Positions 17,831 to 26,827 of a stretch of DNA of 64,000 nt are shown here, in pieces (within the stretch, counting starts at the first letter, position 1; every line of letters begins with the position of its first letter). A model generated the notes under the pieces. The model was given only the letters and a program-made list of their open reading frames with translations, had not been told where the DNA came from and did not search any database. The position numbers and the translations under genes are program-made. This DNA comes from Denitrovibrio sp. (lineage in GTDB: Bacteria > Chrysiogenota > Deferribacteres > Deferribacterales > Geovibrionaceae): NCBI GenBank assembly GCA_002869185.1, contig PKTN01000012.1, forward strand, positions 1 through 64,000. The letters run 5' to 3'.

Positions 17831-19093
17831 ATGAAAAACATTACAAAACTGCTCCTGATAGTCATAATAACTTTTACACTACAAACAATATCCTTTGCCG
17901 CTGACTCGGCTTGCGCTGGTGGTCAAGTAACAAACATATACTTCGGCAATGGCATGGGCAACTCACTAGCCGATGCAAAGATGAGTCTTAACCTAATAAG
18001 AGGGACCTATAGCCGAACCCTCAAAAACAGTTACCCTGATCAGACATTTAACTTTGTACTTGCATATAATGTTAGCCAAGGATTTGGTAATGATGTTCTA
18101 GAGGTGTTCATACAGAAAGTTGGAGAGAATACCGACTTAGCCGAGCATACACCGCAAGAATATCTCGCCATGATAAAATCATATAATAAAGCAGAATTTG
18201 ACACTTCACTTGGTGAAACTCTGAGAGATGCTTATGTTGAAATACTAAAACAGAGAATGTTTCAACAAATAATCACTGACAGTCATGTACAAAAATATAG
18301 AAGTGACCTAATGGAAGGAAAGCGTGTAATTATCTTTGCTCATTCACAAGGTAACCTCTTCGCAAATGAAGCTGTTAATTCAGTACTAACAGATAACTCT
18401 GAATTCTCTAATAATATTGGTATTATTGGTGTTGCTTCACCTGCCAACAGAGTAATTGGTAGTAATGTCTACTATACAGCAGAGGATGACTTCGTTATTG
18501 GTGGTCTACGAGAAGTTAGAGATGTTCTAGCTTCCAACGTTGACAACGATCCTGGAATCTTTAACGATTTCAGAGATAAGTTCAATCATAGCTTTATAGA
18601 GTCATACATGGACGGCAACCTAACCAGCAGTGGGCTTATAAACACTGCATTTAATGACCTCATAACAAACCTTGAATTCCCAACATCAGAACTTACTGAC
18701 GGCGCAATAAAGGTTACACTAGAATGGGGAGCAGAACCAGATGTTGACCTTCATGTTTATGAGCCAGACTCTACTCATGTTTATTATCAGAACATGGCTG
18801 GTAACTCAGGAAATTTAGATAAGGATGATACTAGTAGTTATGGTCCTGAGCACTACTTCGTTGCCTGCGATAAAGTACAAACAGGAACTTATACAATAGG
18901 GGTTAACTACTATTCAGGAAGTGGCACTGAGACTGCCAGAGTCCAAATATCTACCGCAGACGGTAGGACAGTGAATAAGTCACAGTCACTCTCATCAGCA
19001 GTTGGTTCAAGTGGGAATAGCAGCCCTATCTCCGTAGGTTCTGTGGAAGTAACACAGGATGACAGCGGAAGCTATTTATACGAAATAAAATAA
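17831..19093 (+). CDS. Exported alpha/beta-hydrolase with DUF2135-like C-terminal domain
   Basis: A 420-residue protein with a Sec signal peptide (cleavage after about residue 23, SFA-ADS). The hydrolase half contains FAHSQGN (about 170), a GxSxG-type nucleophile elbow with the first glycine replaced by alanine, as in some lipases and PE-PPE-like hydrolases; later D and H residues (for example FNHSF) are candidate triad members. The C-terminal part, VTLEWGAEPDVDLHVYEP onward (about 305-420), resembles the DUF2135/YfaP beta-sandwich. A lipid or ester substrate is plausible but unproven. The ATG follows AAGGGGGC. It sits after the lipoprotein gene and before a terminator. Confidence 0.72.
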   Translation: MKNITKLLLIVIITFTLQTISFAADSACAGGQVTNIYFGNGMGNSLADAKMSLNLIRGTYSRTLKNSYPDQTFNFVLAYNVSQGFGNDVLEVFIQKVGENTDLAEHTPQEYLAMIKSYNKAEFDTSLGETLRDAYVEILKQRMFQQIITDSHVQKYRSDLMEGKRVIIFAHSQGNLFANEAVNSVLTDNSEFSNNIGIIGVASPANRVIGSNVYYTAEDDFVIGGLREVRDVLASNVDNDPGIFNDFRDKFNHSFIESYMDGNLTSSGLINTAFNDLITNLEFPTSELTDGAIKVTLEWGAEPDVDLHVYEPDSTHVYYQNMAGNSGNLDKDDTSSYGPEHYFVACDKVQTGTYTIGVNYYSGSGTETARVQISTADGRTVNKSQSLSSAVGSSGNSSPISVGSVEVTQDDSGSYLYEIK

Positions 19094-19103
19094 GCTATCT
19101 ATT

Positions 19104-19130
19104 TTGGGAGGTTAAATTTAGCCTCCCTTT
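19104..19130 (+). terminator. Rho-independent terminator after the exported hydrolase
   Basis: GGGAGG and CCTCCC arms enclose an A/T-rich 10-nt loop, followed by TTTATTATTT. It separates the lipoprotein-hydrolase pair from the rhodanese gene. Confidence 0.8.
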
Positions 19131-19212
19131 ATTATTTCAAAATCCTATATTTACATTCAACATATAAAAATATTAGACGATAACTACTATTATTTATTTT
19201 GTGAGGTCTAAC

Positions 19213-19710
19213 ATGAAAATGAAAAACTTAGTATTAAGCATCTTTTTAATTATATTTATGAGTGTCACTGCTTTTGCAGAGCAGACACCTGCTGATATAT
19301 TTAATGCTCAAGTAAAAGAGGCTGAGAAGACTGTTAACCAGATGTACCCAAAAGAGGTTATGAGCTGGATAGTAGATAAAAAGTCTTTCCTATTGCTTGA
19401 TGTTCGTTCGAAAGAAGAGGTCACTGCTGGTAAGATAGAAAATCCTAACTATATGAACCTGCCAAGAGGCATACTTGATGTTATCGCTTCAAAAGGAGCT
19501 ATCAAGCCAGATCAGCTAATTGTTGTATATTGTAAGAAAGGATCAAGAGGGCTTCTAGCAGCGAAAACACTGCAAGATCTTGGTTTCACCAATGTACATA
19601 ACCTAAAAGGTGGAATACACGCATGGATGGGGAAAGGGCTACCTATAACTAACTCTTTAGGCACATTTAAAACTGTCCCTTACGACCTAACAGGTTGTGC
19701 TGAAAAATAA
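19213..19710 (+). CDS. Periplasmic rhodanese-domain protein
   Basis: A 165-residue protein with a Sec signal peptide (ending near TAFA-EQ) and a single rhodanese domain. The LLDVRSKEE motif (about 55-65) and the active-site loop CKKGSRG, with a CX4R arrangement, are intact, so sulfurtransferase activity is possible. GAGG precedes the ATG; a GTG 12 nt upstream overlaps that site and is unlikely. It faces the convergent nuclease-family gene with only 1 bp between stops. Confidence 0.87.
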   Translation: MKMKNLVLSIFLIIFMSVTAFAEQTPADIFNAQVKEAEKTVNQMYPKEVMSWIVDKKSFLLLDVRSKEEVTAGKIENPNYMNLPRGILDVIASKGAIKPDQLIVVYCKKGSRGLLAAKTLQDLGFTNVHNLKGGIHAWMGKGLPITNSLGTFKTVPYDLTGCAEK

Positions 19711-19711
19711 A

Positions 19712-20104
19712 CTATTCAGGACAGGTTAATACTTTAGAAATATAAACTGGTATTGACCTGTCTAAAGCTAAGACTACACCATCTGATGGACGGCAATCTA
19801 AAATCTTTGCAGTTCCATTCGCACTAAAATAAAGTTTTGCAGTAAAAATGCCACAGTCGCAGTCATCTATCACAAGTTTATCAAATTCAACTGAATCAAT
19901 ACTGTCTAAAATTGGTGAAAGTATATCGTAAGGTGACTTCTTACAATCACCACCACTACACTTTCTGGAGTGAATATTCTCAGCTTCAAACTTTCCAACA
20001 GGTATCACTATACTATCATTAGAGCTATCTTCTGCATCCAACATCATAATGTAACGGGAAGTAAGTGGCTCTCTAATTACACCTGAAACTTTAACTTGAT
20101 ACAT
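19712..20104 (-). CDS. Bifunctional nuclease family protein (DUF151)
   Basis: A 130-residue protein of the DUF151/BFN family. The end, ILDCRPSDGVVLALDRSIPVYIS, is the family signature (Arg-Pro-Ser-Asp, Ala-x-Arg). A cysteine-rich insert (KCSGGDCKK and DDCDCG) is present. Family members have been linked to nuclease activity in plants and bacteria, but the physiological role is uncertain. It ends the large LPS/miaB operon, 9 nt after miaB. Confidence 0.82.
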   Translation of the reverse strand: MYQVKVSGVIREPLTSRYIMMLDAEDSSNDSIVIPVGKFEAENIHSRKCSGGDCKKSPYDILSPILDSIDSVEFDKLVIDDCDCGIFTAKLYFSANGTAKILDCRPSDGVVLALDRSIPVYISKVLTCPE

Positions 20105-20113
20105 ACTCTACCT

Positions 20114-21421
20114 CTATATCTTAATACCAAAAAGACTATTCTGTTTAGGTTCAGTTATCTTAACATTAACAAACTCACCAGATGATAATATAGTATCACT
20201 GATAAAATTTACCACCCTATTTTGTCTATTGCGTCCACTATACTGATTTTCGTATTTCTTTGCAGCACCTTCAACCAGGATTTCTATGACTTGATCTTGG
20301 TACTTTTCAGAGCTTTCGATAAGTATCTCTTTCTGAATGTCAAGTAGCCTTGAAAGTCGCATCTTTTTAACTTCTAAAGGCACATCATCTTCAAAGTTTT
20401 CTGCCTTAGTACCTGGTCTAACTGAATAATTAAACGCATATATCATATCATATCTAATCTCTTCGATTGCTATCAAGGTAGCTTCGAAATCAGCATCTGT
20501 TTCACCTGGAAACCCAACGATAAAATCAGATGATAAGGCTAGATTAGGGATCATATCTTTAGCTTTTAAAACTTTTTCACGATATTGCTCATAAGTATAT
20601 TTTCTATTCATACGCTTAAGTACATAGTCACCACCTGCTTGCAGTGGAAGGTGTAGATATTCGCACATTTTGTCGTTGTCTCGCATAACAGCAAGAAGAT
20701 CGTCAGAAAAGTCTTTCGGGTGAGAGGTTATGAACCTTATACGCTCTACCCCGTCAACCTCACTAACTCTGTTAAGTAGTTCTGGAAATGTAATAGATTT
20801 ATCTATTGTAGTGCCGTAAGAATTTACATTCTGCCCGAGTAGTATTATCTCACGTGCGCCATTCTCTGCCAAATATTTTACTTCGTCGAGTATCTCTATT
20901 TCACTCCTGCTCTTCTCTCTTCCACGAACATAAGGGACTATGCAATAGCTACAGAAGTTATCGCACCCTTTCATTATTGTAACAGTAGATGAAGCTGTCA
21001 CTGGACGTTTAAAGATATCTATCTCTAAGCCACCTTCATTGACATCTCTGTCGCACAAACGCTTTCCAGAATCGACATGTGCGATGATGTCTTCAAGCCT
21101 AAAAAGACCATCAGTCCCCATAACGAAGTCGATATACGTAAATTGTTTAAGGAGTTTTTCGCCCTCTTGTTGAGCTACACATCCACAAAAGCCTATCTTA
21201 ACCTCTGGACGTTCCTTTTTTATCTTTCTAAAACGACCAATGGCAGATCCAGCTTTATTTTGCGGTTTCTCCCTTACGCTACATGTATTTATTATAAGGT
21301 AGTCGCCATCTTCCATCTCTTCTGCAGCGACAAAACCTAGTTTTTCAAAAGTTGAAGCTATACGAAGTGAATCGTACTCATTCATCGCACAACCCATTGT
21401 ATGTATAAAATATTTTCTCAC
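20114..21421 (-). CDS. miaB: tRNA-2-methylthio-N6-dimethylallyladenosine synthase MiaB
   Basis: Radical SAM methylthiotransferase that modifies A37 of tRNAs reading U-starting codons. The 435-residue protein has the UPF0004 domain with three cysteines for the auxiliary 4Fe-4S cluster (Cys11 in HTMGCAMNEYDS, Cys48 in NTCSV and one in FCGCVAQQ), the radical SAM CxxxCxxC motif in CDNFCSYCIVPYVRG, and a C-terminal TRAM domain. The usual CQMN motif reads CAMN. It overlaps the heptosyltransferase gene by 4 nt. Its position within an LPS operon looks like co-transcription rather than shared function. Confidence 0.95.
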   Translation of the reverse strand: MRKYFIHTMGCAMNEYDSLRIASTFEKLGFVAAEEMEDGDYLIINTCSVREKPQNKAGSAIGRFRKIKKERPEVKIGFCGCVAQQEGEKLLKQFTYIDFVMGTDGLFRLEDIIAHVDSGKRLCDRDVNEGGLEIDIFKRPVTASSTVTIMKGCDNFCSYCIVPYVRGREKSRSEIEILDEVKYLAENGAREIILLGQNVNSYGTTIDKSITFPELLNRVSEVDGVERIRFITSHPKDFSDDLLAVMRDNDKMCEYLHLPLQAGGDYVLKRMNRKYTYEQYREKVLKAKDMIPNLALSSDFIVGFPGETDADFEATLIAIEEIRYDMIYAFNYSVRPGTKAENFEDDVPLEVKKMRLSRLLDIQKEILIESSEKYQDQVIEILVEGAAKKYENQYSGRNRQNRVVNFISDTILSSGEFVNVKITEPKQNSLFGIKI

Positions 21422-22515
21422 AAACTCTCCAAATCAATTTCTATATGTTGAAGTACCTGCTGTACAGTTACTCGCTTAATAGCCTCTTTATCTGCATGTC
21501 TCTCAAACCCTAGATCAAGCATACAGTCAACCCTGTTTGGCAAAACGTATGTTACGTCCTCACCTAGAGCTCCCCATCTATCTGGGTTAGTAGGTCCCAG
21601 TATTTCTATAAGTTTCGCACCACTCGCAGCAGCAAAATGCGCTATCCCTGTATCGATCGATACAACTGCTTTACAATCTCTATAGATTCTTGCTAAATAA
21701 TCGAAAGGCATATCAAGCAGAATGTTATCATTACCTATACCTGCATAACTGGCAATAGTTTCGAGATACTCTTTTTCAGCGCTAGTTCCTGTCAAGACTA
21801 CATTGTAACCTAACCCTTCTATAAGCAGACAAAGCTCTGTCCACTTTTCTGGCGACCACATGCGATACTCTGCCGTAGAACCTGATGCGCATATATGAAC
21901 ACATATTGTTTCGTCAAAACTTCCTGGCCAATTATTAGTAAAATTATCTACCAAAGGGCTATGTAAACAGTAGACACCAAGGCATTCTACTAGAGATCGA
22001 AAGTTATTTAACTCGTGCCTATCACTCCTATGCTCTACAGACATATCATAGCTATAATGCCTATACTGACGTGCTCTTTTAAATCCAATACGAAATTTGC
22101 TTTTAATAATCATACTGACAAAAGCATCAAATCTGGGCCATTGTCCAAAGTCTATCAACAGATCAAACTCATCGAAATCACGAAGTGCTGATATGGTATT
22201 AAAATCCTTGTAGTCTACAAACTCAAACTCTATTCTCTCCTCGTAGGAGGATAATAGAAATCTAGATGCCATAAAATTTTTGTCGCCAGCAATAAATGTT
22301 ATATTAGCTTCAGGATAGAAATCAAATAAGTCTTTTACCACCGGACTAACAAGAACAGTATCACCAATACCAGATGTTTTAACTATACATATTCTTTTAA
22401 TATCACTAGGCTTTTCCCTTTTCGCTTTATAAAGCGAAGGGAGAAATATGAGAGGAACACCAACATACCTATCAGCAAATCTATGCAGTTTAGTAGTACG
22501 TTGGTTTAGTTTCAT
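21418..22515 (-). CDS. Glycosyltransferase family 9 (ADP-heptose:LPS heptosyltransferase-like)
   Basis: A 365-residue cytoplasmic-face enzyme predicted to add heptose to the LPS inner core. It has the GT9 signatures ICIVKTSGIGDTVLVSPVVKDL at the start of the Rossmann fold, a VCIHICASGS-like donor-binding segment (here ICVHICASGS), and DTGIAHFAAASGAKLIEILGPTNPDRW near 290-315. The 4-nt overlap with hldD upstream and miaB downstream implies translational coupling. Direct adjacency to hldE and hldD, which make ADP-heptose, supports heptose as donor. Confidence 0.88.
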   Translation of the reverse strand: MKLNQRTTKLHRFADRYVGVPLIFLPSLYKAKREKPSDIKRICIVKTSGIGDTVLVSPVVKDLFDFYPEANITFIAGDKNFMASRFLLSSYEERIEFEFVDYKDFNTISALRDFDEFDLLIDFGQWPRFDAFVSMIIKSKFRIGFKRARQYRHYSYDMSVEHRSDRHELNNFRSLVECLGVYCLHSPLVDNFTNNWPGSFDETICVHICASGSTAEYRMWSPEKWTELCLLIEGLGYNVVLTGTSAEKEYLETIASYAGIGNDNILLDMPFDYLARIYRDCKAVVSIDTGIAHFAAASGAKLIEILGPTNPDRWGALGEDVTYVLPNRVDCMLDLGFERHADKEAIKRVTVQQVLQHIEIDLESL

Positions 22516-23453
22516 TTTATATAGCCGTCAGTCTTCTCCAATACGTCAAGGTAATCATTCACACCATCTTCAAGAGACATGAACTCAGCCTCAAACGCAC
22601 CAGAGCGAAGTTTTTCAATATCAGCCTGAGTATATTTCTGGTATTTACCAACGAGAGAGTCAGGGAAAGGAATCTCCTCTATCACCGCGTCACTATATCT
22701 ACTCTTAAATATGTCAGCAATATCGCCAAAGCTTCTACATTTTCCCGTACCACAGTTATATATACCATTTAGGAATGAGTTTTCCATAAAATGCATATTT
22801 ACTCTAACAACATCATCTACATATATAAAGTCTCTAAGGAATTCTGAGCTACCCTCAAATACCTTAATTACCTTATTCTCTCTATATTGATTAAAGAAGT
22901 GTCTGATGACTGATGCCATACGTCCTTTATGGTTCTCTTGAGGTCCATAAACGTTAAAATATCTAAGTCCAACAACCTGCGACTTAACAACATGAGGAAA
23001 TTTACGAACATAATTATCAAACATAAACTTAGAGAAAGCGTAGACATTAAGCGGATATTCACAATCTCTCTTCTCTATAAAACCATCATCTCCATTGCCG
23101 TAAACAGATGCTGATGAAGCATATATAAATCTTTTCTCATGCTGTACACACTGGTTAAAGAGTGCACATGAGAAATCATAGTTGTTTTCCATCATATATT
23201 TGCCATCTGATTCCATCGTATCAGAGCATGCTCCCTGATGAAATACGATCTCTACCTCTTCAGCTATTTCGTCGAAGATCTCAAGGAAACTACCTTTATC
23301 AAGATAGTCAACAAACTCAAGTTTATTCATATTCAGGTGTTTTTCGCTCTTCTAAAGATTATCAACTATAAGAATATCAGTGCGACCTTTATCATTAAGA
23401 GCTTTTACAAGGTTACTACCTATGAATCCAGCTCCACCAGTTACTATTATCAT
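22512..23453 (-). pseudogene. hldD: ADP-L-glycero-D-manno-heptose 6-epimerase, interrupted by an in-frame TAG
   Basis: The full frame runs from the ATG at 23453, which overlaps the hldE stop (ATGA), to 22512. The first 33 codons give a perfect HldD N terminus with the NAD-binding GGAGFIG motif and end at VDNL. The next codon, at 23352-23354, is TAG where relatives have a lysine or similar residue. The frame then resumes without shift and carries the YASSASVYG and YPLNVYAFSKFMFD (YxxxK) catalytic segments and the rest of the enzyme to a normal length of about 314 codons. A fragment could restart at an ATG eight codons later, but would lack the NAD-binding loop. A single point change, a sequencing error, or read-through are the options. 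TAG is used as a normal stop by lon and copA. Confidence 0.85.
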
Positions 23454-24862
23454 TTAGAATCTCCTTTCATATTCTCTATGGTTTTTGTTGTTGAGTATCC
23501 ATCTACAAAGTCTATCAAGACAGTCTTTTTAGCAAACTCACGCCCAACCACATCTTCAATATTATAATCACCACCCTTCACTAATATGTCAGGTTGTATG
23601 ACCTTTATTAGCTCAAATGGAGTATCTTCATCAAATATAACAATAAAATCTATAAATTCCAGAGCAGCAAGAACTTCAGCCCTGTCCATTTCATTATTAA
23701 GTGGGCGACCTTCGCCCTTTAGCCTTTTAACCGAATTATCACTATTTAGCCCTAAAATGAGCAGATCACCCAGTGATGCTGCCTGACGCATATATGAAAC
23801 ATGACCTTTATGTAAGATATCAAAACAACCATTAGTAAAAACTATCTTGCGACGCATCTCTCTTGCTCTACCTATATAAGTCTCAAGTTGATGCCTTTCA
23901 AGTATTTTAGAATGCCCATTAAAACTTCCATTCAGTTCACTAAGTAAAACAGGAGCAGTACCCACCTTACTAACGACGATACCGGCTGCCTTATTTGCAA
24001 CCTTAACAGCTTCTGCTATTTCATAACCTTTACCTAACGAAAGAGCGAGTGATGCAACAACAGTGTCGCCAGCACCAGAAACATCAAACACTTCGCGAGC
24101 TTCTGTTGGTATGTGCATATGTTCATTTTTCCAAATTATGCTAATCCCCTGCTCACTTCTTGTTACTACCATATAATCTACACGAGTACGTTCTATAACC
24201 TCTCTAGCTGCTAACACAACCTCTTCGTCAACATTATTTACTGGTCTACCAACAGCCTCCGCAAGCTCTTTTACGTTTGGTGTGATAGTTGTAGCACCTG
24301 CGTACTTCCTCCAATCGCTCCCCTTAGGGTCAACAATAATAGGGAGCCCTAGGTTAGTAGCAACTCGTATAACTTCTTCGCAAACTTCAAAAGTGCAAAA
24401 ACCTTTACCATAATCAGAAATAACTACTGCACTGCATTTATTGATCTCTTGCATAATAATCTTCTTAGCTTTTTCTGCGTACTTACCCTTCATAGGTGTA
24501 ATCTCTTCGAAATCAACTCGGACTATCTGTTGCTTATCACCAATGACTCTAAGCTTCTTCGTAGTGGGATTTTCAGTCTCAATAAATGAATATTTTGTAT
24601 TTAGATCATCTAGCATCTTCTTTAGTGAATTAGCATCATTGTCCTTTCCACAGGAACCTACTATCACTGCACCAGCCTGAAGATGTGATATATTATTTGC
24701 AACATTACCTGCACCACCAAGGGTTTGGTTTGTCTTTTTTACGTTAACTACAGGAACAGGAGCTTCAGGTGAAATCCTAGATACTGTACCGAAATGGTAT
24801 CTATCCAGCATTACATCTCCAATAATGAGCACATTCGCTCCAGAAAAATCATAACCTGACAT
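23450..24862 (-). CDS. hldE: Bifunctional heptose-7-phosphate kinase / heptose-1-phosphate adenylyltransferase
   Basis: A two-domain enzyme (470 residues) in ADP-heptose synthesis. The N-terminal ribokinase-like domain (about 1-320) shows [21 protein letters not shown] and the [15 protein letters not shown] catalytic loop. The C-terminal nucleotidyltransferase domain (about 340-470) has [17 protein letters not shown] and the [13 protein letters not shown] segment. Full length and intact. The stop overlaps the hldD ATG. Its product goes to GmhB and then HldD; gmhB and gmhA are not in the window. Confidence 0.95.
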   Translation of the reverse strand: MSGYDFSGANVLIIGDVMLDRYHFGTVSRISPEAPVPVVNVKKTNQTLGGAGNVANNISHLQAGAVIVGSCGKDNDANSLKKMLDDLNTKYSFIETENPTTKKLRVIGDKQQIVRVDFEEITPMKGKYAEKAKKIIMQEINKCSAVVISDYGKGFCTFEVCEEVIRVATNLGLPIIVDPKGSDWRKYAGATTITPNVKELAEAVGRPVNNVDEEVVLAAREVIERTRVDYMVVTRSEQGISIIWKNEHMHIPTEAREVFDVSGAGDTVVASLALSLGKGYEIAEAVKVANKAAGIVVSKVGTAPVLLSELNGSFNGHSKILERHQLETYIGRAREMRRKIVFTNGCFDILHKGHVSYMRQAASLGDLLILGLNSDNSVKRLKGEGRPLNNEMDRAEVLAALEFIDFIVIFDEDTPFELIKVIQPDILVKGGDYNIEDVVGREFAKKTVLIDFVDGYSTTKTIENMKGDSK

Positions 24863-24872
24863 TAATAAATCC

Positions 24873-25595
24873 TTATTTTGTTTTCAAAAGCTTGAGTTCA
24901 TTTATACGCTGATTGGCATTCATATAATTATCATCGAATGCGTGCACCTGCGAATACCAATATATTGCATCCCTTACTAAATGCTCGCTCACAACTTCTT
25001 GCCCAGCAAACTTCATATACCTTTGTTCGCCCAGCCTGTATGCAATCTCACTCTGCTTTCTTTTTATCTTTTCGTTTTTTATGTCTATATTGTTTAATGC
25101 TTCATATGCTCTAACTAAATCGCCCTCAGCCTCATGCTTGATAGCGTTCTTGTATTGTATTCCAGGAGCACTATCAAGAACCAAAGTTGCATCACGTGCT
25201 ATCTTTCTTATAAGTTCTTGAGCCTCATCTCTAACAAGTGACGAAGCACTCACCTTATACGCAAGATCGTAAGCTTGACTCATAGCGATCTTAGCAGCAT
25301 CAGTCTTACCATTAAGAGCGAGGTTAATCGCCTCCTCGTATAAAGCATTAGCCTCTTTATAATTTTTAGCACCTTCAACTATAGGGTAAAGCTTACCCTT
25401 AAGGCTTATTATCTTTCTATTAAGCTGGTTTATACTCTGCCCTATTTCAAGTTGCTCATAAGCTTCAATATATTTGCCTTCTTCATAGAGAACTTTTGCA
25501 CGATCGTAATAATCATAACTCTCGTCATTAACATAGGAATATACAGCAATAGCAATTATAACGGCAAGTGATATCAGACCTAAATATTTCTTCAC
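24873..25595 (-). CDS. Membrane-anchored helical-repeat (TPR-like) protein
   Basis: A 240-residue protein with one N-terminal hydrophobic segment (about 5-19) that looks like an uncleaved anchor or signal peptide, then an all-helical periplasmic part. Repeat-like units such as YDRAKVLYEEGKYIEAYEQLEIG and YKEANALYEEAINLALNGKTDAA fit tetratricopeptide-type repeats. There is a 4-nt overlap with the larger repeat protein upstream, and hldE follows after 10 nt. No enzymatic motif; a scaffold role is inferred. Confidence 0.72.
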   Translation of the reverse strand: MKKYLGLISLAVIIAIAVYSYVNDESYDYYDRAKVLYEEGKYIEAYEQLEIGQSINQLNRKIISLKGKLYPIVEGAKNYKEANALYEEAINLALNGKTDAAKIAMSQAYDLAYKVSASSLVRDEAQELIRKIARDATLVLDSAPGIQYKNAIKHEAEGDLVRAYEALNNIDIKNEKIKRKQSEIAYRLGEQRYMKFAGQEVVSEHLVRDAIYWYSQVHAFDDNYMNANQRINELKLLKTK

Positions 25596-26827
25596 TGCGT
25601 CCCCCCAGAGTACTTGAGTTTAAGCGCCTCTTCTTTAATTGTACCAGCAGTAGCGTCCGCTGCTTCAGTTTTTCCAAGTTTTCTGAGCGATATAGCAGTG
25701 TAATACTTATCCATATCCTTATCCTTTTTTAAAAACATGTTCACCACAGCTTGATAATCTCCTTTTTTTAGAAGAACATCAGCTACTTTATATTTCTCTT
25801 CACACTGATAGAATTTATTATGTGCCTTACCATCATATAGGTCATTATGGAAGACATACTCGCCATATCCACACATCCCAGGGAATATCGTAGGTTTAAG
25901 TGAGTCTATAAACGCGGTAATCTTTTTATTGTCACCCTGCTTAACCAAGCAAGCACCTTTTAGTTTAACAAAATCGACTGAATACTTTTGCATGCATTCA
26001 TTCACCAGATTACAGTCGAATTCAGTATCACTCTTCTTATAGATATCAATTGCTCTACAAGCATTTGCACCCTTGAGTTTATATTTCTTTCTATAGTCTT
26101 CATACGATGCAATGAAACCATCCCTATCACCAGCTTTCCAAAGGCTATCTAGCTCTAAGCCGACCACATCAGCATCTTCATAGATTGCACGTACTTGCTT
26201 AAATCTTTCCATATCTCCATTACTATAAAAATATAAAGCAAAATATTTTTTGCTATCATTACTAAGATTTGAGAAGTTTAAACTATCAAAAACTTTCGTT
26301 ACCAGCTCTTTATTATCAGGGAATTTAGCTATCACTTTTAGCTTAGTTTTATCAGATTTTGCATTATTGATTAGCATGTCGATACTATCCCCTTCTGGTT
26401 TACACTCAGAATCGAGGTAGTAATTAAGGCTAGTATCATCGTTTGACTCAGCCAAGTAAGCAGTCGCTTCACCACAGTTTGTTTTAGTGAGCAAAAGCAT
26501 CTTGTCCTTAGCCATGCGTATAGTATCATAACGTCTATCTTTAGTACTACTTATGGCATTAAGGTGCTTAAGAGAGCTCTTAAAGTCATTTCTATTAAGC
26601 AGTATCTGATATAAAAGATAGTGAGAATAATCAGCCTTGCGTTCTTCTGTTTCACCAGCAAGATAAGCATCCAAAGATGGTTTTGATATATCGTACAGAC
26701 CATCACGGAATGCACTAAGTCCGACTATGTAATCGTCCTCATGAGCAACAGCAGGCGAAACAATACTTAATAGTAGAGCGACCAATAAAAGTGTTGGTAA
26801 AGCAGTAGCTTTTACTTTTTTAAGCAT
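25592..26827 (-). CDS. Periplasmic TPR-like repeat protein
   Basis: A 411-residue protein with a clear Sec signal peptide (cleavage near PAVA-HE). The mature part is helical, with repeating 30-40 residue units spaced by Tyr/Leu/Ala positions, like tetratricopeptide or Sel1-type solenoids, and several cysteine pairs that could form disulfides. It overlaps the dehydrogenase gene by 16 nt and the following TPR-like gene by 4 nt. Function unknown; the pairing of two exported repeat proteins just before hldE suggests envelope assembly. Confidence 0.72.
   Translation of the reverse strand: MLKKVKATALPTLLLVALLLSIVSPAVAHEDDYIVGLSAFRDGLYDISKPSLDAYLAGETEERKADYSHYLLYQILLNRNDFKSSLKHLNAISSTKDRRYDTIRMAKDKMLLLTKTNCGEATAYLAESNDDTSLNYYLDSECKPEGDSIDMLINNAKSDKTKLKVIAKFPDNKELVTKVFDSLNFSNLSNDSKKYFALYFYSNGDMERFKQVRAIYEDADVVGLELDSLWKAGDRDGFIASYEDYRKKYKLKGANACRAIDIYKKSDTEFDCNLVNECMQKYSVDFVKLKGACLVKQGDNKKITAFIDSLKPTIFPGMCGYGEYVFHNDLYDGKAHNKFYQCEEKYKVADVLLKKGDYQAVVNMFLKKDKDMDKYYTAISLRKLGKTEAADATAGTIKEEALKLKYSGGTQ

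Noticed and set aside
23352..23354. Reassigned TAG codon (altered genetic code or pyrrolysine) in hldD
   Set aside because: copA and lon end at TAG, no pyrrolysine genes are seen, and a point change is simpler.
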